In this document: piece after piece, positions 23,636-36,824 of the stretch
How the letters are laid out: every line of letters begins with the position of its first letter
How positions within the stretch are numbered: the first letter of the stretch is position 1
DNA from: Davidsoniella eucalypti
Taxonomy: Eukaryota; Ascomycota; Sordariomycetes; Microascales; Ceratocystidaceae
Assembly (NCBI GenBank): GCA_004009845.1
Contig: RMBW01000062.1
Location: 1-64,000, forward strand
DNA length: 64,000 nucleotides
Reading direction: 5' to 3'
Program-made: the position numbers and the translations under genes
The notes under the pieces: model-generated
What the model was told of the DNA's origin: nothing
Database searches by the model: none
What the model saw: only the letters and a program-made list of their open reading frames with translations

Positions 23636-23659
23636 ATTTTAAATTAAATTAAATTAAAT
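23636..23659. repeat. Microsatellite (AAATT)n
   Basis: About four AAATT pentamers in a row, an AT-rich simple repeat in the gene desert. Confidence 0.7.
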
Positions 23660-24545
23660 CCAACGACATATAATATATGTACAAACCTTCACTCCTACAA
23701 CTCCAGGGTCCAAAGACGAAAAATCCCCCTTCATCGTGGGGTTTTAAGAGCTACCAGCACATATCCCCAATGTCGCTGTCCATTCTATGGAATCTATTGA
23801 TTTATTTCATGATGCACCGTTTTGTGAGGCCCTGAGCCCGTTTTTCCCCCTCTCGTGTTCTCACCAACGACCGCCCGCCCCCTTTTCTCTACACTTTTCG
23901 TGATCGCTGGTCTCCCGAGTCTCATTTCCGCTGCTCAGAGATTCACACTCACACTCGGAGGGCAATACTTTGAAGGTTCCAGTTGCCCGACATTTCCCGG
24001 ATCTTCTCGTGTTGTGCTTTGCACTTCATTTGATTATGCCAACACAACTCTATGATAGGTTCTCCTTGAGTTGCTTTCTCACAATGAAAATACTTTGGGT
24101 TTCCTCTGTGTTTTCCAACAACCAGAGGGACGGCTGTGATGAAAGTTTAGTTGCTTAACCCTCCCGATCCCCCGACGCCGACCTCCATTATGGGGAGACC
24201 ATTAGGGTTTCTCGATGTCCAACGATCCACTAGGGTCAGATCCACGTGATCCACATAAAAGGTTAAATAAATAAATACATATGTATCTATGTGGTTAGTG
24301 ATATCTAATAGTTCAAAACTCCAGCATAAATGCATCCCATTAAAACTGGGAATATTTTAGGCCATAAGCTTTTATTAACAGCGATGGGCCATTTGGTGGA
24401 AATACTAGCATCTCCAACATCTCCAGACTATCTATTACCGAGTCTTCCTGGGCTAAACCTGCATCGAGCGTTGATCTACATATACACCATGACAATGATG
24501 GAATATAATGCCTGGCCCTGTTAATGTCGATTTACTTGTCGTCCT

Positions 24546-24613
24546 GCCTTCAAGGGTTTGTTTTCCAAGGTCTATACCTTCAAGGTCTTGTCTTCAAGAT
24601 CCTGCCTTCGAGG
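24546..24613. repeat. Degenerate CCTTCAAGG tandem repeat
   Basis: Within about 70 bp the motif CTTCAAGG (variants TTCCAAGG, CTTCAAGA, CTTCGAGG) recurs five times at 12-17 bp spacing, with TCTTG or TTTG between copies. It looks like an old, diverged minisatellite. Confidence 0.5.
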
Positions 24614-27600
24614 AACCACTAACTACACCATAAATGCGCCGATCTCATACCGTCCTGGGCGACTCAACCAAGGCTAAACCCCAAATACGCGACCGAAGTC
24701 CGCTGCTTTCTGGCTTGTTCAACCTCTTTTCAAACTACTACTAGCAAGCAATCATCATCATCATCTACTAACAAGCTAATTTTTAGCTGTAGTATCGAGA
24801 GCTTGCATCCTGCCTCCCACTTAAGCGACTACTACTACAACGGAATTCCTCTGTATTTGTCTTTCTTGGGGGGTCCATTTAGAGGAACCAGCGGATCTAC
24901 CAGGTTGATTAACTTGTTGATTACAGATATGTGTACAGTGGGCTAGAGAAGAGGCTAGCAAGACAGACGGAAAGAGAAGCCCCCGCCTCTTCTCTAGCAT
25001 CAAATTCCTAGGCAGATGCTTTAATATTGACGTCCATCATGCTAATGGTTCTTTGTTATTACCAGCATAGATCCACCGTTATAAAATTGAAACCAGTCAA
25101 AGATGGGCCTGTACTGGCAACGGTAGCGGTTTTACATGTAAGAAACAACACTTTGAAATTACCTTCAACATCCGGCTGATCGGACTTGACAAAGTGGCAA
25201 AAAGCAAAGATGTATGGCCTGCCATCAGATAATAGAAAAGAAAGCCCCCATACTAGTTAGTGTATGGCTATGAATGGAATATGCCGGGCAGTCACATTCA
25301 GAAGGACGAGATAGTACACGCCACCATCGGTATCACATCGTGACGACCACAAAACGCGCTACTAGCCTGCAGCCTATCACTAGCTGAGTCTGAACAATAT
25401 TCCGGATCGGCCGTCTGTCGGTCGAGGCGTTCGAAACACAACGAACTAGTTCGGCGTGTTTCAAATGGCTCGACAGGAAAGAAGCAAGTTTTCAGGTTTC
25501 TCAAGCACACGAGAAAGTGAAAGACCCTGGCTTTTCCTAAAGCTAAGCAGCGATCTCGAGGCTCAAACATCCCTTCTTTCTTTTTATTTCTTCTGCTACG
25601 TGGGATTTGCCGCATTTGTTTCGTGCTGAAAGAATTTTCGTCTCGCTCGCTTTGGTGATCGGCCACAGGACACGTTGTTAGCGCAGAAAAAAACAAGAGC
25701 ACCAAAAAGAGCACCAGCCATCACAAACAAGTGTTTGAGAAGCTTTGCGCGGCTAATCAGAGCAAGGTCTTTACTGTGCGGATGTTTGCTTTTCTTCACT
25801 GCCGTCCTCGCATCACACATTACGTCGAAAGAAGAACGGCAGGGAAACAGACAAAAAATGGCCGTCGAACTGGATCACCAGCATGCCGTCGGGCTACACT
25901 ATTCCCTTGGTGTGAAATGACGCTGACGAGTGAGGCGCTGCACCACACAAGGAGCAAATAAGCTAGCAGAGCCTTTGCAAACAGAACGGCATCGCACATG
26001 ACTAGCTTGGGCAAACATCAGTACATAAAAGGGAAGAAAATGCACTGGCACTATCCTGAACATGCTATCGAAGCACTATGAGACCAATGCTTCTCTCATT
26101 TATCTTACTGAATCTCACTGACAGGAAGAACTTGGGGGTTGGTTTCGCTTTCACTCGTCTTTTCTACTGCGGCTATCCCTTCGTTTGAGTGGAAGTGAAA
26201 GCTCTGGCACAACAAACAGAACGATTGGAACAGCTGACAATATGAAGCGTGACAGCGCAACACGGGATAATCAACGCCCTTCGTCCCTCGGCTCTTGTAG
26301 CCTTTTGGCGTTCATCTCGGCCCTGAGCCTAGGGTAACGGGCAACTGTCAAGGTAACGATGCCAAGTACTAGCTATAGCAGCATCTAGACAGCACGGCCG
26401 ATGGAACCGCGGCAACCAAGTCCTCTCGTCATCTCTTATACACCAAGACGGGCGTGTCGATAAAGTGGTACGGTACACGATTGTACTGGCAGCTATTACT
26501 CTGTTCATACAATAATCTTCTAACTAGTACAGTAAGTATGGTCTGCTTCCATCACTTAATCTACTGTATCTATAGAGCAGGGAGGAACTTGAGAACGCGC
26601 AAGACCTGAAACAACAAAGCTTCGTTGCTTACTTGAAATCTCTTCTAGCAAGGCGTGTCTCCTATCTTCTTTTCAGCGCAACACAATCTCAGTATAGCTC
26701 GCTCGTTTCTAGTACATTCTGTCGTGTCTGTGTATGTACATAGCACATGTACAACTATCAGCCAGTCAGGTAATTACAGGATACGACTGTTTGGCCGGGG
26801 TGGGAGACTATTTTACGTTTAATGGTAGGTTAGCGGTCACGATAACACTAGAAACGAAAAGCCAGCTGATACTGTAACCTTGCTTTTGCTTACTTGAAGT
26901 CAAAACTTACTTGCGATAGTGACAGGCTGTAACTTCTGGAAGAAAGAAGACCTTCGACGATAAACTGCCGATGTAGAATGGGGTGTATGTGTCTAAGAAT
27001 TGACGATTCCCCGTTCTTTCCTAGGGCCAGAGAAGAGAAACGTCTGAGCTCAAGCAAATGATCGGAATTGAGAAAATAGATGCGACCGGCGTTTCCATAA
27101 ACTTGCGATGATAGCGAACCAAAGATGGTATGTGTCTAAGTGCTTTCTAGCCAGGTCATGAGACACGTTTTGGGTCCGGATACAATGAGCTATACAAGTG
27201 AACTACATAGATTGAATGTGTGTAGTTATACATAGTACACGTGTATAAGTTGTCTCACTATATCGTTAGCCAACCAAGAATATTCTGCATGATATATTTT
27301 CTCTGTTCTTACTTGGACGCAGCAGAAACAAAGAGACCTAAATATATGGCCACACTCTATTTTGCAGTTTCTCTTTTTAACCTGGTGGCCACATGTTGTG
27401 AAATCAGAAACATAAAATAGAGAAAAGAGGCCAAGCAGATCGGCCATCGTTTTTTGGAGTCGTTATGAACCCAACCAATCCATAGCCTTATTCTTGAGAC
27501 CAAAAATAGACCATCAGAGATAATAATAAATGACTCTCTTCTTCTTCTCTTGGACCTGCGAAAGCAGTAGGAATGCTTTCTCTAACCAGGAATATCATTG

Positions 27601-29540
27601 TCCGTTTCGTGTTCCCGTTCTTTGGTCAGAGAGTCAGAGTCAGGGTTAGGAATATTGAACAAAGAACCTGTTCAAATAAGATTTGAACACATACATGTGT
27701 CTGTGAAGGCAAACCAGCCAGGGCAACAAAGTAACAAGATCTTATTCGCCTTGTTGCACAGATCCGGGAGCGTAGATGTTTGCTTCGAAGACATCGCCAA
27801 TCAACACGATAAGAACAAAGGTTGAGAGCACAAAAAAGAAAGAGCAAATACAAGGCAACGTGGTACTGATAAGCCGTACGCTGAGAACGAACAAGACAAG
27901 GCCAGAGACAAAGGACGGCAAAAAGGGTAGTTCAAGCCCTGTTTATTTGGCGGCAACGTACCGCGGCTATTATATTGAATCAAGTTGCTACAGGCAATAA
28001 GATTTCCTCTTTTGATATTCGTTAGAGCGAATCAATCTAGTATTTCCATCCCTGGTGTGTAACTAACTCAACTCGCCGTTGATACGTGTATTAGCATTGT
28101 GACAGAAATACCAGACAAATACTAAAGTTGTCATGGAAACATTCGTACGTACAGGAATCGTCATGTTCCGGATCTATAGTTCGAAATAGAGAGAAAGCCA
28201 GCAAAGTAAATCCATTTCACATGTTAATGCGGCCATGCCCCCCACCCCCTTCTTGGAACCACCGACAAAATTACGTGTGGTCATAGTAACTAGACGTACT
28301 TGGCCGAAGAACGATAATCTCCAGCATGGGGGAAGACGGACTATGGCAGCAACAGCAAAAGGGCCACCGAGTAGTCTTTGCGATGACTCAAAAAAAGCAT
28401 GGGACAGGAAAGGCCAGAGTGTGTTGATTCCACTGCTTCTGTCCAGTCTACAGGTTCGCCAAGAGCTCAGACGGTCCGTATATCCGTGTTTTTTTTTTCT
28501 TGTGGTGTCTCTTGTTGTTGGTGAAGACCAAGCTTCCATATGACAAGAGTTCCTACATCAAGAGTATGTATGTGTGTGTGTATAGAAGAAGCATATTATG
28601 GTATAAAAAATCAGTCAGTTGAGAGCACATCTCAAACTAGGAGGGTATCGGAAATAGAATATACTATTCAGAATACCCATCTTTATCAATCCTATCCACT
28701 ACCAGAGAAGTACAAAGGCACCTAATCCAATAATGGCTTAGGCTACAGGACGTTTCGGCCGTAGTTTCATGTGGCAGGAATACAAGTCTTCAAGAGCACA
28801 CTATAAACTAGTGTGTGTGTGCATATATATAGTTGTATACACACAACAGTATAACTATTTGTGTATCCATCTTTCTCCAAGTCTGTAGCTCAGATGAATC
28901 GAGGCCTTGGTTCAGTCCTGGCAAGCACTTGGGCAACTTGAGCCAAGCGAGAGCATTTGTTTAGCCGAGTCGAGCTAAGTTAACGAGGGCCGAGATGCGG
29001 CGCACGGAGCCACGGAATCCTCGTCTGTGGACAGGACGAGGTTCTATTTGTTGAAGGTTGTGTTATTCCGTCAAAAAGGTTATAGACAGAACGTATTAAG
29101 CTGCCTTGGAGTCTTGAGCAGAAAGGAAATAGGCATGTTGTCTGTATAAGCCAATCACGGCCAATATAGGCAGAAAGAATATCAGACTAAGGTATCCAAC
29201 TTTTTCACCGCGCTAACATGTACATGAACGAACTGTATATATAATCGTCCTAAGTTGCATAAGAAACAAAAGCTGCTATTTAAGCGATCTAGCCAACCAC
29301 AGCAAGGATATCTATCCAAGCTTGCTATGTTAATCTTGGCACAAAACACAAGCGGCCACCGAAGGTCAGTTTGTATTTAGCTCTGTCTAAATTTCCAATT
29401 GCTGATTTCGCGCTTCTTCAGGTCGGATTGGAGGGATAAAAGAAATCGCCTGTGCTTTTGTGGTGGCTTGAGATACTTGGGTTACATTTTAAATGCATTA
29501 TTAGAAAGGACCAAGACATGCCTATAGTAATTGAATACAT

Positions 29541-29592
29541 ATAGTACGACTCTATAGTATGACTCTATAGTATGACTCTATAGTATAACTCT
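29541..29592. repeat. 13-bp tandem repeat, four copies
   Basis: Four exactly adjacent copies of ATAGTATGACTCT. The first differs by one base (C for T) and the last by one base (A for G). Such young, nearly identical arrays often vary in copy number between isolates. Confidence 0.85.
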
Positions 29593-30039
29593 TGTAAATA
29601 CTTGAGTTTTGAACTGAAATATTTCACAGTAAATTATAGAAGAAATTAGCACTGGGAAATAAACCTTTCTTATGAAAAGGGTTACTTTGCGATTCGCCCA
29701 AGCATAAAAGACAGTAATTACACACATACTTTGCATTTCGATTTCTTGGCCAATCCAAGTGTGTCAATCCAGGTCAGAAAAAAGGATATATCCAACATGT
29801 GTTTATTGGTCAAGAGAAGACAAGACATGAGTAAGACTTCTCACGGTCTCCTCCGATTCCAAGCTGAGCGGTCGTATCAGGACAACACTGCCTTGTTTGA
29901 AGAGAAGAAAAAGGGCCCATGTATCTACGTTTTGGATATTCAGTCGGCGGTAGATGAAGCATCTTCGGTGTAGACATGATGAGCCGATCTCGAGTCCTCC
30001 TTCGGATTTCCTGTGCTTTGGGCGGTCTAGGCCAGGGTG

Positions 30040-30060
30040 TTTTTTTTTTTTTTTTTTTTT
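30040..30060. repeat. T homopolymer (21 nt)
   Basis: Uninterrupted run of 21 T in intergenic DNA. It could be the tail of a retroposed sequence on the minus strand, but no attached element or target-site duplication is visible. Confidence 0.8.
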
Positions 30061-33000
30061 CCTTTAGCGAACGCAGCTGGAGCGCTCAGTTGAGATTTGT
30101 TCGTCCTTAGTTGGGGGTTGGCAGATGAGGAGCGAGAGCGCGAGCAGACAATACAATTTACAATCTGTAGCAAGGCCAATATGGGGCCTGTAAACTTGGT
30201 TCTGGACCCGGACAAGGCCTATCCTTGGTTAGAGGGGGGGGGAGACACTAAAAAGAAGCAGGAGAAGAGAGGAGGAAGAACAAGATACGAAGAGACTGAA
30301 AAGACGGACTGTCACTTGGCTTTTGCTGCAACGATAACGGCCAGTAAGGCAGAAGACAGGTTCAAGGGTTTCGCTGTAGGAACTGTACTTGGCTTTGCCA
30401 GCTGCAACTGATATGAGAGCAAGCAAAAGTAAGAGCAAAAGCAAAAGCAAAGCATGAACATTAGCAGAAGAACAAATCGCCACCCTGTTCCTGCATCTGA
30501 CATGCCAGTCATCCAGTATATTAAACAAGAGCCTGCCACTGCCATTGCATTACAGCATTGTTCCTTACTTGATTATGCCAATAAGCCAACTGATTCCCCA
30601 TGACGTCGTTTTCTTTTCGTTACCACCTTCGTATTGTAGCCAGAGACCCTCCTGATAACAAGCCCAGCACGCATAAAGGATAGATCTTCCTGGGTCACTC
30701 TAGACATGTGCGATAAGTGAGGAGAGTCAGAGAAGAGACATGAGAAAAGGATATTCTGGGGACGAGTGCCATATCGAGATGTCCGTGTTCGATTGGCTGG
30801 GTTGGCTGCTCGGAAATCTCCTTAGCATAGCAGTCGTAGCGCCTGTGTTCTAGCGCAGGCTAGTTACAGCGTATACAGCGGCCTGTAGTGGAGCTTCATT
30901 TGCACACACGACCGCTATCATGCTATCATGCCAACACGACACGACACGGACTTTGTCCAGTCAGAACCAGAAAGCCGCAAAGGAGACTCGGATCTTTTGG
31001 TAGAGAGACAAATTCACAGAGACCAGAAAGAGTTACACGCATACATATTGTCATGGGGGCCTTCAAATAGACTTTTCGGCCGCCAGTAATTAGCAGATTG
31101 CCTATTTCCACAAACCACTCACTGATATTTCCATCTATGCCCTGACGCTGCCCACTATTGCCACTATGGCCGCTATTACTTACGGCCAAGGGGGCCTAGA
31201 AGTCTTTCTACAGTGGTATTTGTGTACAACTACATCTTATTACTTCTGCACAGCCAACGGGCATCACATCTTATTTAAGTTTTCTAGTTTGCTGGGAGAG
31301 AAAGAGTCGGTTGTCTTTCTTCCCCTAATCTCGAGACTAGTGCCTATTTTATTAATCTTTAGTCTTCTACCAACTGTATCTATGAAGAAAGGGAGTAAAT
31401 CAGGCAGAATATAGTGTCAAGAAACGAGACAGCCCAAAATTGGAGACTTTGTTCCTAGGGGGGACGGTCAAAGAAAGGGACTCTTTAGTGCTGACCACGA
31501 CACATTAAGAAATATTTGCTGAGAAGGCTGTTCTTTTCTTTGGAGAGACCCTGACACGCCAAAAAGGAACTCGAGAGCAGGGAATCCTGTAAAAGAAAGC
31601 CAGTAAAAGAAAGCCTGTACATTACACACTTGGATGTATTAGTGTAGATAGGCCTACTGGGTCTGGGGACTGGTATCTTAGCAGGCTAGGTGGTTTTAGG
31701 CTTAGTTTACAGCTGTCTAATTGCTGCTATTCCAAGCTTTTCTTTCTTCTCTTTTCTTCCTTTCTAGTGGGTGTAAATGGAGAGAACAAGGGATAGATAA
31801 ATATACAACTCTCTATTTTGAGATATACTGCGTTACAGGACTACAGAACGGTGATCTTGGCTTAACAAGGCAAATTGGCAGCAAGGGAACCAAGACATCG
31901 GACTTTGGGGGCAACTCTGGGCTGGGCTGGGGACAAGAGAGGAGGTCAGCGAACCACGCAATACAAGATCAGGGAAAGAGACTAGATAACAACAAACAAG
32001 ACCTGTAAGGGTTAGTGGTTGGCTAACCTTTTCTGTGTTCCAACATCGTCATCGAGACAAGCCCCCAAACCCGACTGCTTCCCGACGCTCAAAGGGCTGC
32101 GGTCCTCTGATGTCTGGCTGTAGAATGTCTGAACAGCCAGAAATACCCCAGAGATGGTGGTGAGCGAGAGATCACGATCCAAGATTTGGGGCCGGACCAG
32201 ACAGAAGCCCAAAGGTCTGTAATCTAGCAGGCGGAGGAGAAGACGAGACGGTGAAGGAGAGAGAGCCAGCCTACGAGATAGAAGCAGCATCGCATGTAGG
32301 CGTATCACCAAGCAGTAGAAGTGGACAGAAGATGCGCGAGTCTCTCTGGCTCTGAGTTCCTGACATTGGGGCTTCAGTATCGCCGAACAGAGAGCTCTGG
32401 CCAGTTCTTATAGCAGACGCGCCATTATAGAACGCAATTGTGGCGATGATACTTGCTTGTATGTGTATCTGTATCTGTAGTTTTAGTCTCTGAGTCTCTG
32501 TCACTCAGTCTGTCCTGCTAGGTACACGCCTACGCAGACACCGCGAACAAGGGGCATGCTCTACACAGACACCCGTCCAGAACCGGCCATCCATGTCGAT
32601 GCTACGACGGCCATACTAGCAAGACGCCCCTCTTGGCCAACGTCCAGGCTTAGATTATCATTGTCGTTCTGTCTCTCTCTCAAGAGCAGCAAGCAGGCTA
32701 ACCAGGATGTGAGTGAATCTTGAGAGCGAGAGAGTATTTGATGATCCGGTGTCCCCCTCTCCGTTTTCCCTAGCCTTCCTCCGCGTCTCTTGCTCTGGAC
32801 GATCGTCTCTACTTTTTTCTTTTCTTTTTCTTTCTTTTTGTCTTCTTTTCTTTTGTTTCTGTATTGTTGCTTCTGGCCTGTCTGTCTAGAAGACATACAC
32901 ACTCAGAAGATCAAAGAGAGGCCTTCTTAGCTGACTGGCTTCCTGTCATGACGATATCCTGCACATACAACACTATGCATGCCAGCTATCTATCTATTCT

Positions 33001-33100
33001 ACAATACTATTGACGCCATAACTTGCACCACTCTTAATACCAGACCGCTAGACGAGAGAAGCCTCTGCGACACACGACCTATCACGACCGTTACCATCCC

Positions 33101-33677
33101 TTTTTACTGCTAAACAAACCACTGTTCTTTTTGTGCTTCCGATGAACGCACAGCAAAACTCCGTTATCCGAGCCTCTTTTCGTTTCCCGATCTGCCTTGC
33201 CTGCTTAGCGAGTCGACACATCGTTTACGGCTCGTTTTTGCAGAGTTCCGGTTCTTAGTTCAGCCATCTCGTTTTTATTCTTTCTTTTTTCTCCCACCAC
33301 CAGATAAACAGAAAGAGAGCACGAAACCCTGCCCTTTTATCGACCGGGCACATCGTATGCAGCAGCACACCGACTAAGCCCAAGCTAGTCAGTCAGCCTA
33401 GGTCTTTTCTTTCTTTGCTTTCCGTCTTCGTTGACCGAGGATAAAGGAACGTCTGCTCTCCCTCCAGAGTCTCCCTTTTTGTGCACCACGATTCCTCACT
33501 CCGGCTCGTTCTGTGCCCCGAAACCCGCCGGCTGTGGCTGATAGACCTGCAACTACTGGCTATCCTCTGCCCCGGCCGCGTATAGAGGAAGACCTCGCCC
33601 GCCGCCCCGACCCTCGCATAGCTGCGCGCTCCGCATCTCGAGACCGCCGGTAACGCCGTCTCGCGCCGCGCGCAGCC
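33101..33677 (+). promoter_or_regulatory. Pyrimidine-rich leader and promoter of the LIM gene
   Basis: CT-rich stretches from about 32800 onwards and a GC-richer segment from 33480 precede the LIM gene start at 33678. Such leaders are typical of filamentous fungal genes. No TATA box is obvious. Confidence 0.4.
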
Positions 33678-36030
33678 ATGGCCGACTTCCGCGAGTCGGC
33701 CTTTATGCCGACTATCAAGTGCTCGCAATGCGGGAGCCAGGTCGAGATCTCCATGATGGGCGACCACAAGTGCAGTAGCACGCCGGTACCGCAACGTAAG
33801 TCTTCTGTTCTTTCTCTCTATCTGCCATGTGGCTGTGCTACCATGAAAACACGCTGACTGTCGACCTGCAGTATCGCCTTCTATCTCCGAAGAGAGCTTC
33901 GAAGACGTCCAAGGCGGCAAATTCAGTGGCCGCGGCCCGCCGCCCAACCTGGACACTCGCGCTGCCAGTGAGTTCCCCCCGCCCCGAGATGGACGACCTG
34001 CAGTATTCCTAATCTCCTTGTTTACAGACCAACCATATCTGACCCGTGGCCAACTCACACCAGTCAGCAACTCGAGCAGCTCTCGCTCGCTATCACCGCA
34101 CACGCCCGACGGCCGCAATCGAGCCCACAGCGGCACCGACTTCTACGAGCCCGGCATTGCGCCCGAGGAGCCCGTTCCGTCTCCGCGGGGCCGTCCCGGT
34201 GGCTATGGCGGCTTCAGCAGCGATGCCGATAGCTCGTTCCAGCAGCCGCTGCCGTCGCCATCCAAGCCGTTTGGCCTGATGGAGCGCATGAACACCATTG
34301 CTCCCGGGCCCTTCGAAGTCCGCAGCCGCCAAAACAGCGCGCTGTCAGACACTTACGACATGCCGCGGCCGAGCACTGCCGCGTCTAACCGCTCATTCAA
34401 CGGCGGCAACAACAACGCCCCGCTGGGCAAGCCGGCAGCACCGCAGCAGCCGCGCAAGAACGGCTACGGAGGCTTTGGCCCACCGTCGCCCTCGCCGTCA
34501 CAGGCCAACTTCCCTACCGAGGACTTTGCTCCTCGCCCCTTTGCCGAGGCTAGCCGCGCCGACACCTTCCCGCGAGCCAACGGCGCCCCTGGCCACAACC
34601 GCACGCCGTCTGTGCCGCAGTCTGGTGCCAACCCTATCAGAGACACATCGCGGCCACCTCCGCCACGGTCCAGCCTGAACCGGCCACGGACTTCTGGCCG
34701 AGACGGCCCGCAGATTGACCTTGCCCAGGAGTTTGGTGTGAGCAACCCGTACCACGCCTCGCACGAGAGCATGTCTTCGGCCTACAGTGTCTCCTCTGGC
34801 AACGCCACGCCACGCTCCCGCAACGGCTTGTCACCGCGTGGCCCTGGCCGCAACGTGTCGGAGCCTGTGAACAACATGGACTCCGTTATCAACAACATGT
34901 CACAGTCTATGGACAACATGTCCATGAACCGCCCACCACCGCAGCCCACGCTTCAGCAGAAGAACTTCGCGGCCTACCAGGCGCCACCGGCCGAAGAGCG
35001 CCGCAAGCTCTCTGACGACGCCACGCGCATGCAGCAGCAGGCACCGCCACCACAGAACAGAGTGCCACCACCGCGCCCTGTCCGTCGGCCTACACACGAC
35101 GACCTATCCCTACCCGCGGCCCTGCAGCCGCCACAGCGCCCACGCAAGAGTTCTCGCGAAGAACACCAGGCGCTGACCCCACAGCCGCAGTCTCGTGACC
35201 AGCGCATGCAGTCTCGCGAAGACTCTGCTACGCCGTCACCGCCTCGCACTTCGACCCAGAGCGGCTCGTCTCCCCGCTCGAACGCCTCGTCATCGCGCGG
35301 CAACTGCAAGGCCTGCACGCTGCCCATCACCGGCAAGTCGATCTCGTCGGCTGATGGCCGCTTGACGGGCCGCTACCACAAGGCCTGCTTCACGTGCACC
35401 ACGTGCACCACGCCCTTCACCAGCGGTGAATTCTACGTCTACAGCGACCGCCCGTACTGCGAGCAGCACTACCACCAGCTCAACGGCTCTCTGTGTGGCC
35501 GCTGCCGTGGCGGTATCGAGGGCCAGTACCTCGAGGACGAGCGTAGCACCAAGTACCACGCCAACTGCTTCCGCTGTGCCGATTGCCAGCGCCCTCTGAC
35601 CGACGGCTACTTCGAAGTCGACGGCCGGACCTACTGCGAGCGCGATGCCCTGCGCCGCACCGCGGTTACGCCGGCGCCGCCACAGCGTGCCGACACCTGG
35701 ACTTCTGGAGACCGCAGTGCGCAGTCGCCGGGCCTATACGCGCCGTCTGCCGACATGCGACCATCGTCGCGCGGCCAGAACGGCCGGGGCCCGCCAATGG
35801 GCATGAAGGGCCCGGGTCCACGTGGTCCTGGAATGGGCGGGCCGATGCCGATGATGCGTGGCCCAAATGGCCCGCAACAACACCAGATGATGGGGGGCCG
35901 CGGAGCGCCGGGGGGCCCGTCGCAGTTCGTGGGACTGCCACGGGGCCAGAAAGTGCCACCGAGCCAGTCGGGCTTGGCGCCGCCTCGGCCGCGTATGAAC
36001 AAGCGCATGACGCGCGTCGGAATGATGTAA
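33678..36030 (+). CDS. Paxillin-like LIM domain protein (Pxl1 type)
   Basis: Exons 33678-33795, 33872-33967 and 34028-36030 encode 738 aa. Exon 1 holds a conserved-looking small zinc motif (CSQCG then DHKC). A long Ser/Pro/Arg-rich disordered region follows, then two LIM domains at about 498-557 and 563-620: the Cys/His series begins CKAC, HKACFTCTTC, YCEQHY for LIM1 and CGRC, HANCFRCADC, YCERD for LIM2. The tail is Gly/Pro/Met-rich and ends NKRMTRVGMM. In yeasts Pxl1-type proteins act at the actomyosin ring and in Rho signalling; the same role is inferred here. The gene is markedly more GC-rich than its surroundings. A coding-like region in a different frame follows the stop and could be spliced in; see the next entry. 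Confidence 0.9.
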
Positions 36031-36824
36031 ACAGATCTAACCAGAGCCAACACGATTATCGTGATACCAATACATACTACAACAGTACAGGCCAAGATGG
36101 CACTAGTAATCCCGGAAATTCAGCTCTGCCAAAAATGGAGAGTCCGCCTATGTTCTTGAAGCAACCACAGTCACAGTCTGCTGATACTGGCTTGCAGCAG
36201 CAGCAAGCAATGGGACAGTTGCCAACCCAGCCGCCTCCTAGTCGTGGTTTCCAGCAACAGGCTCCTGTGACGCCAGTCAACCAGATCCGGCGCCCGTATT
36301 CTCCTGGAGCCGCCTCCCTGCTCCAGAAACAGCCCCAACCACGAGGACCGTCGCCTCTCGGCCGGCTTACGGAACAGACGGATCCGTCCTCTTCTCCCGA
36401 GCCCGGCTACTTTGACCACATCCCAGTGTCTGCTTCAGCTTCAACTTCAACTTCAGCTTCTTCTTTCTCTGCCACCTCTAGTGCATCTCGGGATGGGCAG
36501 CCTCCTGCTGCTACTCCTGGCTCAGACCTGGCCGAAGCGACCCCTTCTTCTACCTCTGTCGGCTCCTCATCCGGGATTCGGCACCGGCGCATGCGCTCAA
36601 GGCTCAAGCCTCTGGCCAATCTAGCAGCCAATGTATCTCTGTTCTCCATGTCTCCGAAGCAAGTCAGCGCACACCCGTTGTCGCCCCTCGTTCTACTCTC
36701 TTCCCACATGGTCCTATCGCCGTTGATCTCGCCGAATACGCCGTCTCCGACCTCGAACGGCGCGTCGTCGGTGAGATCTCGTTCTCCGTCTCCCATGCCT
36801 GCCACACCGTTGCCGGCAATGTAA
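36031..36824 (+). other. Coding-like extension downstream of the LIM gene (alternative C-terminal exon or separate ORF)
   Basis: A frame different from that of the LIM exon stays open across this stretch to a stop at 36824. It encodes a Gln/Pro/Ser-rich sequence with protein-like, non-repetitive parts such as RRPYSPGAASLLQKQPQPRG and SSSPEPGYFDHIPVS. An ATG at 36135 would give a 229-aa ORF. Alternatively, an intron from GTATGA at 35993 to the acceptor ending at 36090 (98 bp, CTAAC at 36037) joins it in frame, removes the stop at 36028-36030, and makes a 970-aa protein. Which is used cannot be decided from sequence. Confidence 0.45.

Larger units (their letters stand above)
21429..33100. other. 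Large gene desert
   Basis: About 11.7 kb without a coding region I can support. Open frames are short, mostly lack an ATG, and show no domains or consistent splice structure. It contains a (TTCTC)n tract, (AAATT)n repeats, a 12-bp E-box palindrome, degenerate CCTTCAAGG repeats, a 13-bp tandem repeat and a 21-nt T run, each listed separately. I saw no paired terminal repeats or transposase/reverse transcriptase motifs. It may be decayed mobile DNA, regulatory DNA, or hold non-coding RNA genes. Confidence 0.4.

Noticed and set aside
23573..24235. Scattered TTAGGG hexamers (23573, 23610, 24202) as an interstitial telomere
   Set aside because: Single isolated hexamers, not tandem arrays; expected by chance in AT-rich DNA.
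30038..30062. Poly-T run as the tail of a minus-strand retroposed element
   Set aside because: No coding remnant or target-site duplication seen next to it.
33393..34136. 247-aa minus-strand open frame upstream of and overlapping the LIM gene
   Set aside because: It is antisense to the well-supported spliced LIM exons, with Arg-rich composition from GC-rich reverse frames.
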